Of a stretch of 64,000 nucleotides of DNA, positions 27,338 to 36,814 are shown one piece after another. The position numbers were made by a program, and so were the translations under genes. The notes below the pieces were generated by a model. The model saw nothing but the letters and a program-made list of their open reading frames with translations. It was not told where the DNA came from and did no database searches. How positions within the stretch are numbered: the first letter of the stretch is position 1; each line of letters opens with the position of its first letter. The stretch lies in the NCBI RefSeq assembly GCF_001424945.1, contig NZ_LMCW01000012.1, forward strand, positions 512,373 through 576,372, given 5' to 3'. This stretch comes from Rhizobium sp. Root1203 (GTDB lineage: Bacteria > Pseudomonadota > Alphaproteobacteria > Rhizobiales > Rhizobiaceae).

Positions 27338-27925
27338 ATGCCCGACAACACAATCGCCGCCCGCCTGCTCCATGTCATGGAGCACGATATCCTGCCGATG
27401 ACCGAGCGTGGCGTCGCCCTCGGCAACAAGGTCTTCGGCGCTGCCATCCTGCGCAAATCCGATCTGTCGCTTGTCGTGGCAGAAACCAACAACGAACTGG
27501 AGAACCCGCTCTGGCATGGCGAAGTGCACACCCTGAAGCGTTTTTATGAGCTCGGCGAAAAACCCGCCACGACGGACCTGATCTTTCTGTCGACGCACGA
27601 GCCCTGCACGATGTGCATGTCGGCGATCACCTGGGCCGGTTTCGATAACTTCTATTATTTTTTCAGCCACGAAGATTCGCGCGATGCCTTCGCAATCCCG
27701 CACGATCTCAAGATCCTCAAGGAGGTATTCGGGCTGGAGCCCGGCGGCTATCGACGCAGCAACGCCTTCTGGAACAGCTTCGCCATCGCCGATCTCGTGG
27801 AAACCGAAAAGGATGGCCTCAAGGCCGACCTAAAAACCCAGACCGCACGGATCAAGGCGCGCTATGACGCGCTCTCCACCGCCTATCAGTCGTCGAAGGG
27901 CGAAAACGACATTCCGCTGAACTGA
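27338..27925 (+). CDS. Cytidine/deoxycytidylate deaminase-fold protein
   Basis: A 195-residue zinc deaminase-fold protein. The zinc ligands and catalytic glutamate are visible as HGE in NPLWHGEVHTLKRFYEL and the pair of cysteines in STHEPCTMCMSAITWAGF. Compared with CMP/dCMP or tRNA adenosine deaminases it has a long C-terminal helical extension (residues ~145-195). AAGGAGAAA precedes the ATG. It lies 6 bp upstream of mazG, so a common role in cleaning nucleotide pools is plausible but unproven; the substrate (cytosine, guanine or another amino-purine) cannot be set from sequence. Confidence 0.85.
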   Translation: MPDNTIAARLLHVMEHDILPMTERGVALGNKVFGAAILRKSDLSLVVAETNNELENPLWHGEVHTLKRFYELGEKPATTDLIFLSTHEPCTMCMSAITWAGFDNFYYFFSHEDSRDAFAIPHDLKILKEVFGLEPGGYRRSNAFWNSFAIADLVETEKDGLKADLKTQTARIKARYDALSTAYQSSKGENDIPLN

Positions 27926-27931
27926 GATACC

Positions 27932-28765
27932 ATGGAACCTTCAAAGGACATTTCACGCCTGATCGAGATCATGGCGGCGCTGCGCAATCCGGAAACCGGA
28001 TGCCCGTGGGACATCGTGCAGACGTTCGAGACGATCAAGCCCTATACGATCGAGGAGGCCTACGAGGTTTCCGACGCGATCGAGCGCAACGACATGGACG
28101 ACCTGTGCGACGAGCTTGGCGACCTGTTGCTGCAAGTCGTTTTCCACGCGCGCATGGCCGAGGAAGCGGGCGAATTTTCCTTTGGCGACGTCGTCGAGGC
28201 GATTACCGCCAAGATGATCCGCCGCCATCCGCATGTTTTCGCCCGCTCCGACGCCGATACGCCCGATGCGGTGAAGAAGCAGTGGGACGACATCAAGCAG
28301 GCGGAGAAACGCGAACGCATCGAGCGGCGGGCCAGTCGCGGAATTTCCGAGGATTTCAAGGCGGGCTATCTCGGCTCGGTGCAGCGGAGCTTTCCTGCCC
28401 TCACCGAGGCGCTGAAGCTGCAGGAACGAGCAGCAAAGGTTGGCTTCGACTGGTCGGCGCCCGAACCCATCCTCGACAAGATCGAGGAGGAAATCGGCGA
28501 GCTCCGCGTGGCGTTGCAAGAAGGGGATCAGCAGAAGGTCAGCGACGAACTCGGCGACCTGATCTTCGCTGTCGCCAATATCGGCCGGCACGTCAATGCC
28601 GATCCGGAACAGGCGTTGCGCGGAACGAATACAAAATTCAGACGTCGTTTCAATCACATCGAAACGACACTTCAAGCAGAAGGTGAAACGCTGGAGGCGG
28701 CCACGCTCGAGCGGATGGAAGAAATCTGGCAGGCAGCGAAGGCAATCGAACGCCAACTGGGCTGA
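27932..28765 (+). CDS. mazG: Nucleoside triphosphate pyrophosphohydrolase MazG
   Basis: A 277-residue all-alpha NTP pyrophosphohydrolase that removes non-canonical or excess NTPs. It has the tandem MazG architecture: the first domain carries GCPWDIVQTFETIKPYTIEE, EEAYE and DELGDLLLQVVFHARM (metal-binding EExxE...ExxD), and the second carries EEEIGELRVAL and DELGDLIFAVANIGRH. It begins 6 bp after the deaminase-like gene and converges on hflX. Confidence 0.95.
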   Translation: MEPSKDISRLIEIMAALRNPETGCPWDIVQTFETIKPYTIEEAYEVSDAIERNDMDDLCDELGDLLLQVVFHARMAEEAGEFSFGDVVEAITAKMIRRHPHVFARSDADTPDAVKKQWDDIKQAEKRERIERRASRGISEDFKAGYLGSVQRSFPALTEALKLQERAAKVGFDWSAPEPILDKIEEEIGELRVALQEGDQQKVSDELGDLIFAVANIGRHVNADPEQALRGTNTKFRRRFNHIETTLQAEGETLEAATLERMEEIWQAAKAIERQLG

Positions 28766-28812
28766 GCGCTAGAGAGCTCCCTTTTCGCCGACTTGCGAAA
28801 GCGCTTTATCTT

Positions 28813-28854
28813 CAATTCCAGGCGCAAAACTGCTGCGCGGCTTTACTGGAATTG
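28813..28854. repeat. Nested palindromic intergenic element between mazG and hflX
   Basis: CAATTCCAG (28813-28821) and CTGGAATTG (28846-28854) form a 9-bp outer stem; inside it GCGCA (28822-28826) and TGCGC (28834-28838) form a second stem. It sits in the 91-bp convergent gap, 2 bp from the hflX stop. It looks like one of the dispersed palindromic intergenic elements of rhizobia (RIME-like) and may also act as a bidirectional 3' end. No second copy was noticed in this window. Confidence 0.55.
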
Positions 28855-28856
28855 CT

Positions 28857-30188
28857 CTACTGCCAATCGTCGCGCTGTGCCTTCGGGCCGTTGCCCAGGC
28901 GGCGCTCGAGTTCGACGGCCTCGCTTTCGGACAGGCGCAGATCGAGCGTGATCGATCCGTCCTCGTTGTCCTCGCGGCTGTCGATGATCGCGTGATCGTA
29001 AAGCCAGGGGAGCAGCGCCAGCTTGTCCACGGGCAACCTCACCGTCGCTTCCGTCAACACGCCAGACAGCCTGCGGCTGATCTCGTCCATCAAGCCGTCG
29101 ATGCCCTCGCCCGTGACGGCAGACAATGCGACGACATTCGGAGTTGCCTGCGCCTTCTGGACAAGGGCCTCGTGGAATTCCGGTTCCAGGCGATCGATCT
29201 TGTTCCAGACCTCGATGATGCGTTTTTCGCCCTCGGCCTCGTCGATGCCGAGGTCCTTGAGGATACGCAGCACGTCGGCGCTCTGTGCCTGATTGTCGAC
29301 GTCGGCCATATCGCGCACGTGCAGAACGAGGTCGGCCTCCAACACCTCTTCAAGCGTCGCGCGGAAGGCGGCAACAAGGTGCGTGGGCAGGTCGGAGATG
29401 AATCCCACCGTGTCCGACAGAATGACCGTTCGGCCGTGCGGCAGCTTCATGCGACGCAGCGTCGGGTCCAGCGTCGCAAACAGCATGTCTTCGGCAAGTA
29501 CGCCGGCGCCAGTGATGCGGTTGAACAGCGTCGACTTGCCGGCATTGGTATAGCCGACGAGCGCCACGATCGGATGCGGCACCTTCTTGCGCTTGGCACG
29601 ATGTAGCTGGCGGGTTCGCACCACCTGCTCAAGCTCGCGCTCGAGCTTGATGATGCGGTCCTGCAGCATGCGACGGTCGGCTTCGATCTGGGTTTCGCCC
29701 GGACCACCCATGAAGCCGCCACCGCCGCGCTGGCGTTCAAGATGGGTCCAACTGCGGACCAGACGGCCCTTCTGGTAATTGAGATGCGCGAGATCGACCT
29801 GCAGCGTGCCTTCCTTGGTGGAGGCGCGGCGTCCGAAGATCTCCAGAATGAGGCCGGTACGGTCGATGACCTTGGCGTTCCATTCCTTCTCGAGATTGCG
29901 CTGCTGGACGGGTGTCAGCGGATGGTCGACGATGACGAGGCCGGAATCGTTCTCGTCGAGCGACGCCTTGATCTCTTCCAGCTTGCCGGTGCCCATCAGC
30001 GTCGCCGGGCGAGGATCGTTGACCGACACGACGAGGCCATTCACCACGTCGAGATCGATTGCCTGTGCAAGGCCGATTGCCTCTTCGAGGCGGCTTTCGG
30101 GTGTCCGTGTGACGGTCGCCTGGCCATCGGACGCACTGCGTCCGCCGCGGGCCTTCTTGAGCACGGGCACAATGACGGTCGCACGCAT
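28857..30188 (-). CDS. hflX: Ribosome-associated GTPase HflX
   Basis: A 443-residue GTPase that splits or rescues stalled ribosomes. The HflX N-terminal domain and glycine-rich linker (ERQRGGGGFMGGPGETQIEAD) precede the G domain: G1 GYTNAGKST, G3 DTVGF, G4 NKID. The called ATG is at 30188, but the frame stays open upstream as far as the hfq stop with plausible coding sequence (DSIVPESVKHRDD) and no ATG or GTG, so an unusual start or an N-terminal difference from relatives is possible. Follows hfq as in many proteobacteria. Confidence 0.94.
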   Translation of the reverse strand: MRATVIVPVLKKARGGRSASDGQATVTRTPESRLEEAIGLAQAIDLDVVNGLVVSVNDPRPATLMGTGKLEEIKASLDENDSGLVIVDHPLTPVQQRNLEKEWNAKVIDRTGLILEIFGRRASTKEGTLQVDLAHLNYQKGRLVRSWTHLERQRGGGGFMGGPGETQIEADRRMLQDRIIKLERELEQVVRTRQLHRAKRKKVPHPIVALVGYTNAGKSTLFNRITGAGVLAEDMLFATLDPTLRRMKLPHGRTVILSDTVGFISDLPTHLVAAFRATLEEVLEADLVLHVRDMADVDNQAQSADVLRILKDLGIDEAEGEKRIIEVWNKIDRLEPEFHEALVQKAQATPNVVALSAVTGEGIDGLMDEISRRLSGVLTEATVRLPVDKLALLPWLYDHAIIDSREDNEDGSITLDLRLSESEAVELERRLGNGPKAQRDDWQ

Positions 30189-30265
30189 GTCATCCCGGTG
30201 CTTTACAGATTCCGGGACGATCGAATCGTTCTTGGTATCGCGTGTCGAGATGACGGCTTGTCCTG

Positions 30266-30508
30266 TTAGGAAGCGGCTTCTTCGCTCTCGAACATCTGCA
30301 TCGGCTGGCCGGGCATGATCGTCGAGATCGCGTGCTTATACACGAGTTGCGAGTGACCGTCACGGCGAAGCAAAACGCAGAAATTGTCGAAGGAGGTGAC
30401 GACCCCCGTCAGCTTGACACCGTTGATAAGAAAAATTGTCAGTGAAATCTTTTGTTTGCGAACAGTATTGAGAAATAAGTCCTGCAAATTCTGAGAACGT
30501 TCCGCCAT
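30266..30508 (-). CDS. hfq: RNA chaperone Hfq
   Basis: An 80-residue Sm-like RNA-binding protein, typical length for rhizobial Hfq. Sm1 is seen in [20 protein letters not shown] and [20 protein letters not shown]; Sm2 is the YKHAIST motif. It forms hexamers that pair small RNAs with target mRNAs, including those for nutrient transport. It lies between the dat-like gene (110 bp upstream) and hflX (77 bp downstream). Confidence 0.97.
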
Positions 30509-30618
30509 CGCGCCGATTCTTTCTTGATTGCCGGCTTGGTCTCGCCGGTGAAATAGTATTCAACCTCGCCTGCAGGCAGCCGACAACCCTCATCCCCGCC
30601 ACCCAGAAAGCCTTGGTA

Positions 30619-31482
30619 TCAAATCGCAATCTTTTCCGCAACGTCGAAAAAGGCTTCTCGAATTTTCGCGGACATACTGCCTGGATGCCCATTGGCGATC
30701 GTCTGGCCGTCGACGGAAATGACGGGGAAGCAGATGCTGGTTGCCGCCGTAATGAAGACTTCACGCGCACCCAACATCTCGGAAACAGAGAATTTGCGCT
30801 CCTCAATCTTCAACCCCAGTTTAGTGCCGACATCCACGAGCGTACTGCGCGTGATGCCGCGCAGAATTCCATGCTCGGCCGGCCGCGTGACGAGGGTTCC
30901 GTCGCGATCGACCATCCAGACGTTGGTCGCGGCGCCCTCCTTCACCATACCGTCCGTATCGACGTAGATCGCTTCCTGGGCGCCCGCCTCCTTCGCCTGC
31001 TGGCGGGCCATAGCATTCGGGAGGAGCCCGACGGACTTGATATCAACGCGGTCCCAGCGGTTGTCTGGAACGGTGATCGCCTTGATGCCGTTGGCATTCT
31101 TCTTTGCGATGATCGCCGGATCGGTGCTCTTTGCAGTGATCACCAGAGATGGGCGCGTGCCTTCCGCCGGGAACACATGATCGCGCCGGGCAACGCCGCG
31201 GGTTACCTGCATGTAGAACAACCCGTTGCGAACGCGGTTACGGCGCAGCGTTTCGCGAATGACCGACGTCAGGGCGGCGCGGGTCATAGGCCAGGCGATG
31301 CGCAGTTCTCCAAGCGAGCGGTCCAGCCTGTTCAGGTGCCGCGTCAGATCGACGATATAGCCGTGTCTAATTTCGCAGACCTCGTAGACGCCGTCCGCGA
31401 ACTGATAGCCCCGATCCTCGATATGCACCATGGCGTTCGAATGCTTGACGTAGCGGCCGTTCACATAGGCAATTCTGGGCAT
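30619..31482 (-). CDS. dat: D-amino-acid aminotransferase-like PLP enzyme (fold type IV)
   Basis: A 287-residue PLP-dependent aminotransferase of the D-alanine/branched-chain group. The N-terminus YVNGRYVKHSNAMVHIEDRGYQFADGVYEV, the Schiff-base lysine in DIKSVGLLPNAMARQQAKEAG and the cofactor phosphate region EGAATNVWMVD and GILRGITR are all present. It is encoded 62 bp after ntrX. D-alanine aminotransferase activity is the usual annotation, but branched-chain or other amino acid specificity cannot be excluded by motif. Confidence 0.9.
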   Translation of the reverse strand: MPRIAYVNGRYVKHSNAMVHIEDRGYQFADGVYEVCEIRHGYIVDLTRHLNRLDRSLGELRIAWPMTRAALTSVIRETLRRNRVRNGLFYMQVTRGVARRDHVFPAEGTRPSLVITAKSTDPAIIAKKNANGIKAITVPDNRWDRVDIKSVGLLPNAMARQQAKEAGAQEAIYVDTDGMVKEGAATNVWMVDRDGTLVTRPAEHGILRGITRSTLVDVGTKLGLKIEERKFSVSEMLGAREVFITAATSICFPVISVDGQTIANGHPGSMSAKIREAFFDVAEKIAI

Positions 31483-31544
31483 GGAAAACCTGATTCACGA
31501 AAATTCCGGTGGAACGAAGAGCGGCGCGGGGCGCCGCCCTTCAG

Positions 31545-32909
31545 TCAGACGCCGAGCGACTTCAGCTTGCGGTGAAGCGCCGACCGCTCCATGCCGACGA
31601 ACTCGGCCGTGCGCGAAATATTGCCGCCGAAGCGGTTGATCTGGGCGATGAGGTAGTCCTTTTCGAACATTTCACGCGCCTCGCGCAGTGGCAGCGTCAT
31701 GATGTGATAGTCGTTCTTCGCCGATACTTTCGGCAACATGTCACCGAGATCGGTTGGCAGCATGTCAGCCGTAATGGGTGCGTCAGGGCCATCGGAGCGG
31801 GCCAGGATCATCAGGCGTTCGATGTTGTTGCGAAGCTGGCGAATATTGCCCGGCCAGTCATGCGCCTGCAGCACCGCCATGGCGTCGTCGCCGATGCGGC
31901 GCAGGCGGATGCCCGCCTGCTCGGAGATCTGCCGCATCAGCTGATCGACCAGGAACGGGATATCTTCGCGACGCTCGGCGAGCGCAGGAACGCGGACCGG
32001 CACGACGGCCAGGCGATGGTAGAGATCCTCGCGGAACCAGCCCTCGGCGATGCGGCTTTCAAGATTGTAGGCGGTGGATGAGACGATGCGCACATCGACC
32101 TTTACCCGTTTTGATCCACCGACCCGCTCGAACTGCTGATCGACAAGCACGCGCAGGATCTTGTTCTGTGTCTCCCGCGGCATTTCTCCGACTTCGTCGA
32201 GATAGAGAATACCGCGGTGCGCTTCCTCCAGCGCACCGATCTTGCGGGCCTGCCCCGGCGATCCTTCTGTTCCGAAGAGCGCGACTTCCATGCGATCCGG
32301 CGTGATGTTGGCCGCATTGAGGGCGACGAACGGGCCGCTCGAGCGCGTCGACTTCTTATGAATCATCCGGGCGACCAGCTCCTTTCCGGAACCGGACGCA
32401 CCGAGAATCATGATGCGGCTGTTGGTCGGGGAAACCTTTTCGATGTTCTGGCGCAGCTGCGAAACCGCAACCGAGGTACCGATCAGCTCGACGGGGTCTC
32501 CGGCCTTCCGCTTCAGCTCGGACACTTCGCGCTTGAGCTTGGAGTTTTCGAGCGCGCGTTCGGCGATCAGAATCAGCCGATCGGCCTTGAAGGGCTTTTC
32601 GATGAAATCGAATGCGCCGCGCTTGATCGCCGACACCGCTGTCTCGATGTTGCCGTGGCCGGAGATCATCACAACCGGAATATCAGGGTGGCGCGTCTTG
32701 ATCTCGTCCAGCAAGGAGAGGCCATCGAGCTTGCTGCCCTGCATCCAGATGTCGAGGAAGATCAGCCTCGGAGCGCGGTCGGAGATTGCCGCGAGCGCGC
32801 TGTCACTGTCATGCGCCATGCGGGTTTCGTGGCCCTCGTCAGAGAGAATGCCTGAAACAATCTCGCGAATGTCGTGCTCGTCGTCGACGACCAGAATATC
32901 AGAGGCCAT
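31545..32909 (-). CDS. ntrX: Nitrogen/redox two-component response regulator NtrX
   Basis: A 454-residue response regulator paired with NtrY. The receiver domain holds the phosphoacceptor aspartate in LIFLDIWMQ, the AAA domain has Walker A GASGSGKE and Walker B GILYLDEVGEM, and a Fis-type HTH closes the protein (GGNISRTAEFVGMERSALHRKLKSL). The GAFTGA loop that contacts sigma-54 is missing: the region reads GTEGSPGQARKIGALEEA. That is characteristic of NtrX, which therefore should not act as a classical sigma-54 activator. The ATG at 32909 overlaps the end of ntrY by 11 bp. Confidence 0.95.
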   Translation of the reverse strand: MASDILVVDDEHDIREIVSGILSDEGHETRMAHDSDSALAAISDRAPRLIFLDIWMQGSKLDGLSLLDEIKTRHPDIPVVMISGHGNIETAVSAIKRGAFDFIEKPFKADRLILIAERALENSKLKREVSELKRKAGDPVELIGTSVAVSQLRQNIEKVSPTNSRIMILGASGSGKELVARMIHKKSTRSSGPFVALNAANITPDRMEVALFGTEGSPGQARKIGALEEAHRGILYLDEVGEMPRETQNKILRVLVDQQFERVGGSKRVKVDVRIVSSTAYNLESRIAEGWFREDLYHRLAVVPVRVPALAERREDIPFLVDQLMRQISEQAGIRLRRIGDDAMAVLQAHDWPGNIRQLRNNIERLMILARSDGPDAPITADMLPTDLGDMLPKVSAKNDYHIMTLPLREAREMFEKDYLIAQINRFGGNISRTAEFVGMERSALHRKLKSLGV

Positions 32910-35169
32910 ATGCGCTTTCCTTGTCATTTGCAGCCGGAACGGCGGGCATGGTTTCCAGGCGTGGCAGATGCACGCGGATCATGGCACCTCGTCCCAGGTC
33001 AAAATCGGCGGGTGCGTCGTGCAATTCGAGCTGTCCGCCATGTTCTTCAATAATCTTCTTGACGATGGCGAGCCCGAGACCGGTCCCCTTCTCGCGCATC
33101 GTCATGTAGGGTTCCAGGATGCTGTGGCGGTTCTCCACCGGCAGCCCGCGACCGTTGTCGATCACATCAACAGTAAACCGGTCGCGCGCCGGATCGAGCG
33201 CCGCGCGGACGAGAACCTTGCGCTCTTCGCGCTCATTGCTCGGCACGGCCTCGATTGCCTCAACGGCGTTCTTGATCAGGTTTCCGAATGCCTGACCGAG
33301 CATTCGGCTGTCGAACTGCCCTTCCAGTGGCCCATCTCCGAGTTCCTGCAGGAAATTGACGTGGCTGTTGCCCATCTCGCGCAGGAAGACCGCGTCGTGG
33401 AGGATCTTGCGCAGATCGCTCGGCTCCTTGGTTGGTTTCGGCATGCGCGCGAAAGAGGAGAACTCGTCAACCATGCGGCCGATATCACCCACCTGCCGGA
33501 CGATGGTTTCGGTGCATTGATCGAAGACACCCCGGTCGGCCGGATCGATCTGTTTGCCGAAGCGCCGCTGAATTCGCTCAGCCGAGAGCTGGATCGGCGT
33601 CAACGGATTCTTGATTTCATGGGCAATGCGCCGTGCGACGTCACCCCAGGCAGTCGACCGCTGCGCAATCACGAGATCGGTAATGTCGTCCAGCGTGATC
33701 ACGTAGGATTCGCTCAAGTCGCGCACTTCCTCACGCGTCACCTGCACGCTCAGCGTCCTCACCGTCCCGCCGCGAACCAGGGCGATCTGCTTGCGGAAGT
33801 CGCCGCGATAGCGAGCAGCTGCCTCGGTCAGAACCTGATCGACTTCGGGAGCGATCTCGGAGAGATTCTTGCCCAGCATTTCGGACGCCGGCAGCGCCAT
33901 CAGCGTTTCAGCCGAACTGTTCACGATCGTCAAGCGACGGTCGTGCTCGACGCCGATGACTGCGGCCGTTACGCCGGACAGAACCGCCTCGATGAAACGA
34001 CGACGATCGTCGACCTCGTCCTTGGCTTCCAGGATTTCATCGCGCTGCGTGCGAATTTCGGAGATCATCTTGTTGAAGGTGCGCGACAGGTTGGCAACGT
34101 CGCCGTCCACCACGTGCACCGGCACCACGACATCCATATTACCGGATGCGACGCTGTCGGCAGCCGTGATCAGCAGCCTGATCGGCCGCACGATACGGTC
34201 CGCGACGGCAATCGCCGTCCAGATCGCCGCCAGCAGCACGATCAAGGCAAAGCCGATATAGAGAACGGCGAAGGCGATCTGCAGCGAGAAGCGGCCGGCT
34301 TCCATCGATTTATATTCGTTGGCATTCTCCTCCATCATCCGCATCGCGGTCATGACCTTGGGGTCGACCGCGCGAACCGTGTAGAGGAATGCTCCGTCGA
34401 TCGCTTCCAGCTTGATGATGGCACCGACGAGGTTGGTCACTCCCGGCGGGATCAGGGTCGGTTGTCCGGCAGACGCCTTGTTGAGCGCATCCGTCGGGAT
34501 CGCCGGCAACGGCTTCTCGGTTTTGATGTCCGCCTGCGTGATGACCGTACCATCAGCCTGGACCAGAAACGCGCCAAGCAGCCCGCGGCCGCGCGCCTGT
34601 CGGGTCATCAGGTCCGCAAATCCAGTGCGATCAAGGGAGAACAGTGGGCGATTGCGCTCCAGGTCGTTGCCCATCGAAACCGTCTGCCCCTGAAGGTAGC
34701 TCGCATTCTCCATCATGTAAGCCTGCCCGATGTTGCGGGAGGAACTGACGATCGATTGCGTTCGCAGGGCGAACCAGCGGTCAAGGCCGGCGTTCAGTGT
34801 GATGCTGGCGAAGATGGCGACGAGGATGGCCGGCGTGATCGCGACGATCGAAAACAGCAGCACGATGCGGATATGCAGCCGCGCCGCCGCACGGCCGCGC
34901 TTGCGTGCCTTGAAGAGGCGCAGGACCTCGCGCCCGATCAGCGCCATCAATCCCAGCACGAAGAAGGAATTCACCACCACGGAGGTGATCACGACGGGCG
35001 ACGTCGGCGCGATCGGGGTCACTCCGAGAAGTACAAACAGCGTCAGTGTGGCACAGAGAAGCGCGCCCCCGGCAAGAATCAGCCCCGGCAGAGCAAACAG
35101 CGCGCGGCGATCGGTTACGGCCGTGACCGGATCGCCTTCCACAGCTGGCGGCACCGCATCCTGCTTCAT
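32899..35169 (-). CDS. ntrY: Transmembrane sensor histidine kinase NtrY
   Basis: A 756-residue membrane histidine kinase. The N-terminal third has about four membrane helices around a periplasmic loop of ~190 residues; a HAMP linker (DRIVRPIRLLITAADSVASG), a PAS domain (VIGVEHDRRLTIVNSSAETL), the HisKA box (HEIKNPLTPIQLSAERI with the phospho-histidine) and HATPase motifs (NLIKNAVEAIEA, DNGRGLP, GTGLGLAIV) follow. The ATG at 35169 has AGGAG upstream. NtrY senses nitrogen or oxygen/redox state in alphaproteobacteria and phosphorylates NtrX. The 193-bp gap to ntrC suggests a separate promoter. Confidence 0.95.
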   Translation of the reverse strand: MKQDAVPPAVEGDPVTAVTDRRALFALPGLILAGGALLCATLTLFVLLGVTPIAPTSPVVITSVVVNSFFVLGLMALIGREVLRLFKARKRGRAAARLHIRIVLLFSIVAITPAILVAIFASITLNAGLDRWFALRTQSIVSSSRNIGQAYMMENASYLQGQTVSMGNDLERNRPLFSLDRTGFADLMTRQARGRGLLGAFLVQADGTVITQADIKTEKPLPAIPTDALNKASAGQPTLIPPGVTNLVGAIIKLEAIDGAFLYTVRAVDPKVMTAMRMMEENANEYKSMEAGRFSLQIAFAVLYIGFALIVLLAAIWTAIAVADRIVRPIRLLITAADSVASGNMDVVVPVHVVDGDVANLSRTFNKMISEIRTQRDEILEAKDEVDDRRRFIEAVLSGVTAAVIGVEHDRRLTIVNSSAETLMALPASEMLGKNLSEIAPEVDQVLTEAAARYRGDFRKQIALVRGGTVRTLSVQVTREEVRDLSESYVITLDDITDLVIAQRSTAWGDVARRIAHEIKNPLTPIQLSAERIQRRFGKQIDPADRGVFDQCTETIVRQVGDIGRMVDEFSSFARMPKPTKEPSDLRKILHDAVFLREMGNSHVNFLQELGDGPLEGQFDSRMLGQAFGNLIKNAVEAIEAVPSNEREERKVLVRAALDPARDRFTVDVIDNGRGLPVENRHSILEPYMTMREKGTGLGLAIVKKIIEEHGGQLELHDAPADFDLGRGAMIRVHLPRLETMPAVPAANDKESAYGL

Positions 35170-35338
35170 TCGCTTAAATCTCCTCGCGGCGGATCGTAGC
35201 ATCCGCAGCAACGTTGGATCGGGCCGGAAACCGCAACACTGCCCGCCCGACAACGTCGGACGAGGGACCGGATGGGTCTAGAACAGCTGCGAAAACACAA
35301 ACCCCTTGCGTGACTTATAAGCAACGCAATGTGGCGAA

Positions 35339-35366
35339 AATGCAACGCAGCCTGTCACATTGTCAA
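35339..35366 (-). promoter_or_regulatory. Possible sigma-70 promoter of ntrYX
   Basis: On the minus strand a perfect TTGACA (35361-35366, extended as CTTGACA) is followed after 16 bp by TGCATT (35339-35344). The -35 box overlaps the end of ntrC. The -10 match is poor, so only the -35 side is convincing. Start of ntrY is 170 bp further on. Confidence 0.35.
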
Positions 35367-36814
35367 GCCGTGCGGGAGCTTCTGTACACGGATACACCGA
35401 GTTCCCTGATCTTCTTGCGCAGCGTGTTGCGGTTGAGGCCAAGCAGATCGGCAGCCTTTATCTGGTTGCCGCGCGTGGCTGTCAGCGCTGCGAGAATGAG
35501 CGGATATTCCATCTCCGTCAGGATGCGGTCGTAGAGCCCGGGGGGAGGCAAGTTGTCGCCAAAGCTCGCAAAATAGGTCCGCATGTTTTCTTCGACAGCC
35601 TGCGCAATGGTCATGTTGCCGTTGCGGATCGGTCCCTTCTCGATCGGACTATCAGGAACGTCAGACCGCAGTTCGGACTCGATGATCTCGCGCGTGATGA
35701 CATCCTGCGGATAGAGCGCCATGAGACGCCGAATAAGGTTCTCGAGTTCGCGAACATTGCCTGGCCAGGCATAGGCCTTCATCAGGTCCAGCGCCTCCTG
35801 ATCGAAGCGCTTGGTCCCCAGCCCTTCCTTTTCGGCTTGCTGGATGAAGTGCCGGACGAGGTCCGGAATGTCCTCCGCGCGGTCCCGCAGCGGCGGCAGA
35901 CGCAACGGAACGACGTTGAGGCGGTAATAGAGATCTTCGCGGAACAGGCCCTGGTTGATGGCTTGCTTCAGGTCCTTGTTGGTCGCCGCCACGATGCGGA
36001 CATCGGTGCGGATCGGTGTACGTCCGCCGACGGTTGTGTATTCGCCCTGCTGCAGGACGCGAAGCAGGCGCGTCTGCGCATCCATCGGCATGTCGCCGAT
36101 TTCGTCCAGGAACAGCGTGCCGCCTTCGGCCTGTTCGAAGCGGCCCGTCGAACGCGTCTGCGCGCCGGTAAACGCCCCCTTTTCGTGGCCGAACAGTTCC
36201 GATTCGATCAGATCGCGCGGAATGGCAGCCATGTTGATGGCCACGAAAGGACCATTGCGACGCTTGCCGTAGTCGTGAAGCGCCCGGGCGACGAGTTCCT
36301 TGCCAGTGCCTGACTCACCGGTGATCATCAGCGTCAGATCTGTCTGCATCAGGCGCGCGAGCACGCGGTAGATTTCCTGCATCGCCGCTGAGCGGCCGAC
36401 CAGCGGCATGCCGTCCTGCATGTCCTCGTCGAGCTTTGCCGGCTTGCGTTTCGGCTCCGCCAGCGCGCGCCCGATGATGCCGATCAGCTCCGTCAGGTCG
36501 AATGGCTTCGGCAAATAATCGTAGGCGCCCTTCTCCGATGCCTTGATGGCCGTCATAAAGGTATTCTGCGCGCTCATGACGAGGACCGGGAGGTCTGGAC
36601 GAGCCTTCTTGATGCGCGGCAGCAAATCGAACGCGTTTTCATCGGGCATCACGACGTCGGTCACGACGAGATCGCCCTCGCCTGCCGAAACCCAGCGCCA
36701 CAACGTTGCGGCGTTGGAGGTGATACGCACATCATAACCGGCGCGGCTCAAGGCCTGATTTAGCACGGTACGAATTGCCGCATCATCATCTGCGACGAGG
36801 ATCGTTGCTGTCAT
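35363..36814 (-). CDS. ntrC: Nitrogen regulation response regulator NtrC (NR-I)
   Basis: A 483-residue sigma-54 activator that turns on nitrogen-scavenging genes when phosphorylated by NtrB. The receiver aspartate is in [14 protein letters not shown] (near residue 54), the AAA domain has Walker [15 protein letters not shown], the sigma-54 contact loop GAFTGA in [16 protein letters not shown], and Walker [14 protein letters not shown]; the C-terminal Fis HTH is [21 protein letters not shown]. It overlaps ntrB by ATGA. All activator residues are intact, in contrast to NtrX. Confidence 0.97.
   Translation of the reverse strand: MTATILVADDDAAIRTVLNQALSRAGYDVRITSNAATLWRWVSAGEGDLVVTDVVMPDENAFDLLPRIKKARPDLPVLVMSAQNTFMTAIKASEKGAYDYLPKPFDLTELIGIIGRALAEPKRKPAKLDEDMQDGMPLVGRSAAMQEIYRVLARLMQTDLTLMITGESGTGKELVARALHDYGKRRNGPFVAINMAAIPRDLIESELFGHEKGAFTGAQTRSTGRFEQAEGGTLFLDEIGDMPMDAQTRLLRVLQQGEYTTVGGRTPIRTDVRIVAATNKDLKQAINQGLFREDLYYRLNVVPLRLPPLRDRAEDIPDLVRHFIQQAEKEGLGTKRFDQEALDLMKAYAWPGNVRELENLIRRLMALYPQDVITREIIESELRSDVPDSPIEKGPIRNGNMTIAQAVEENMRTYFASFGDNLPPPGLYDRILTEMEYPLILAALTATRGNQIKAADLLGLNRNTLRKKIRELGVSVYRSSRTA

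Noticed and set aside
32410-35199. An antisense frame open for 929 codons across ntrY on the plus strand
   Set aside because: Same cause: a shadow of ntrY codon usage. The translation is rich in His, Arg, Asp and Gln with no domain.
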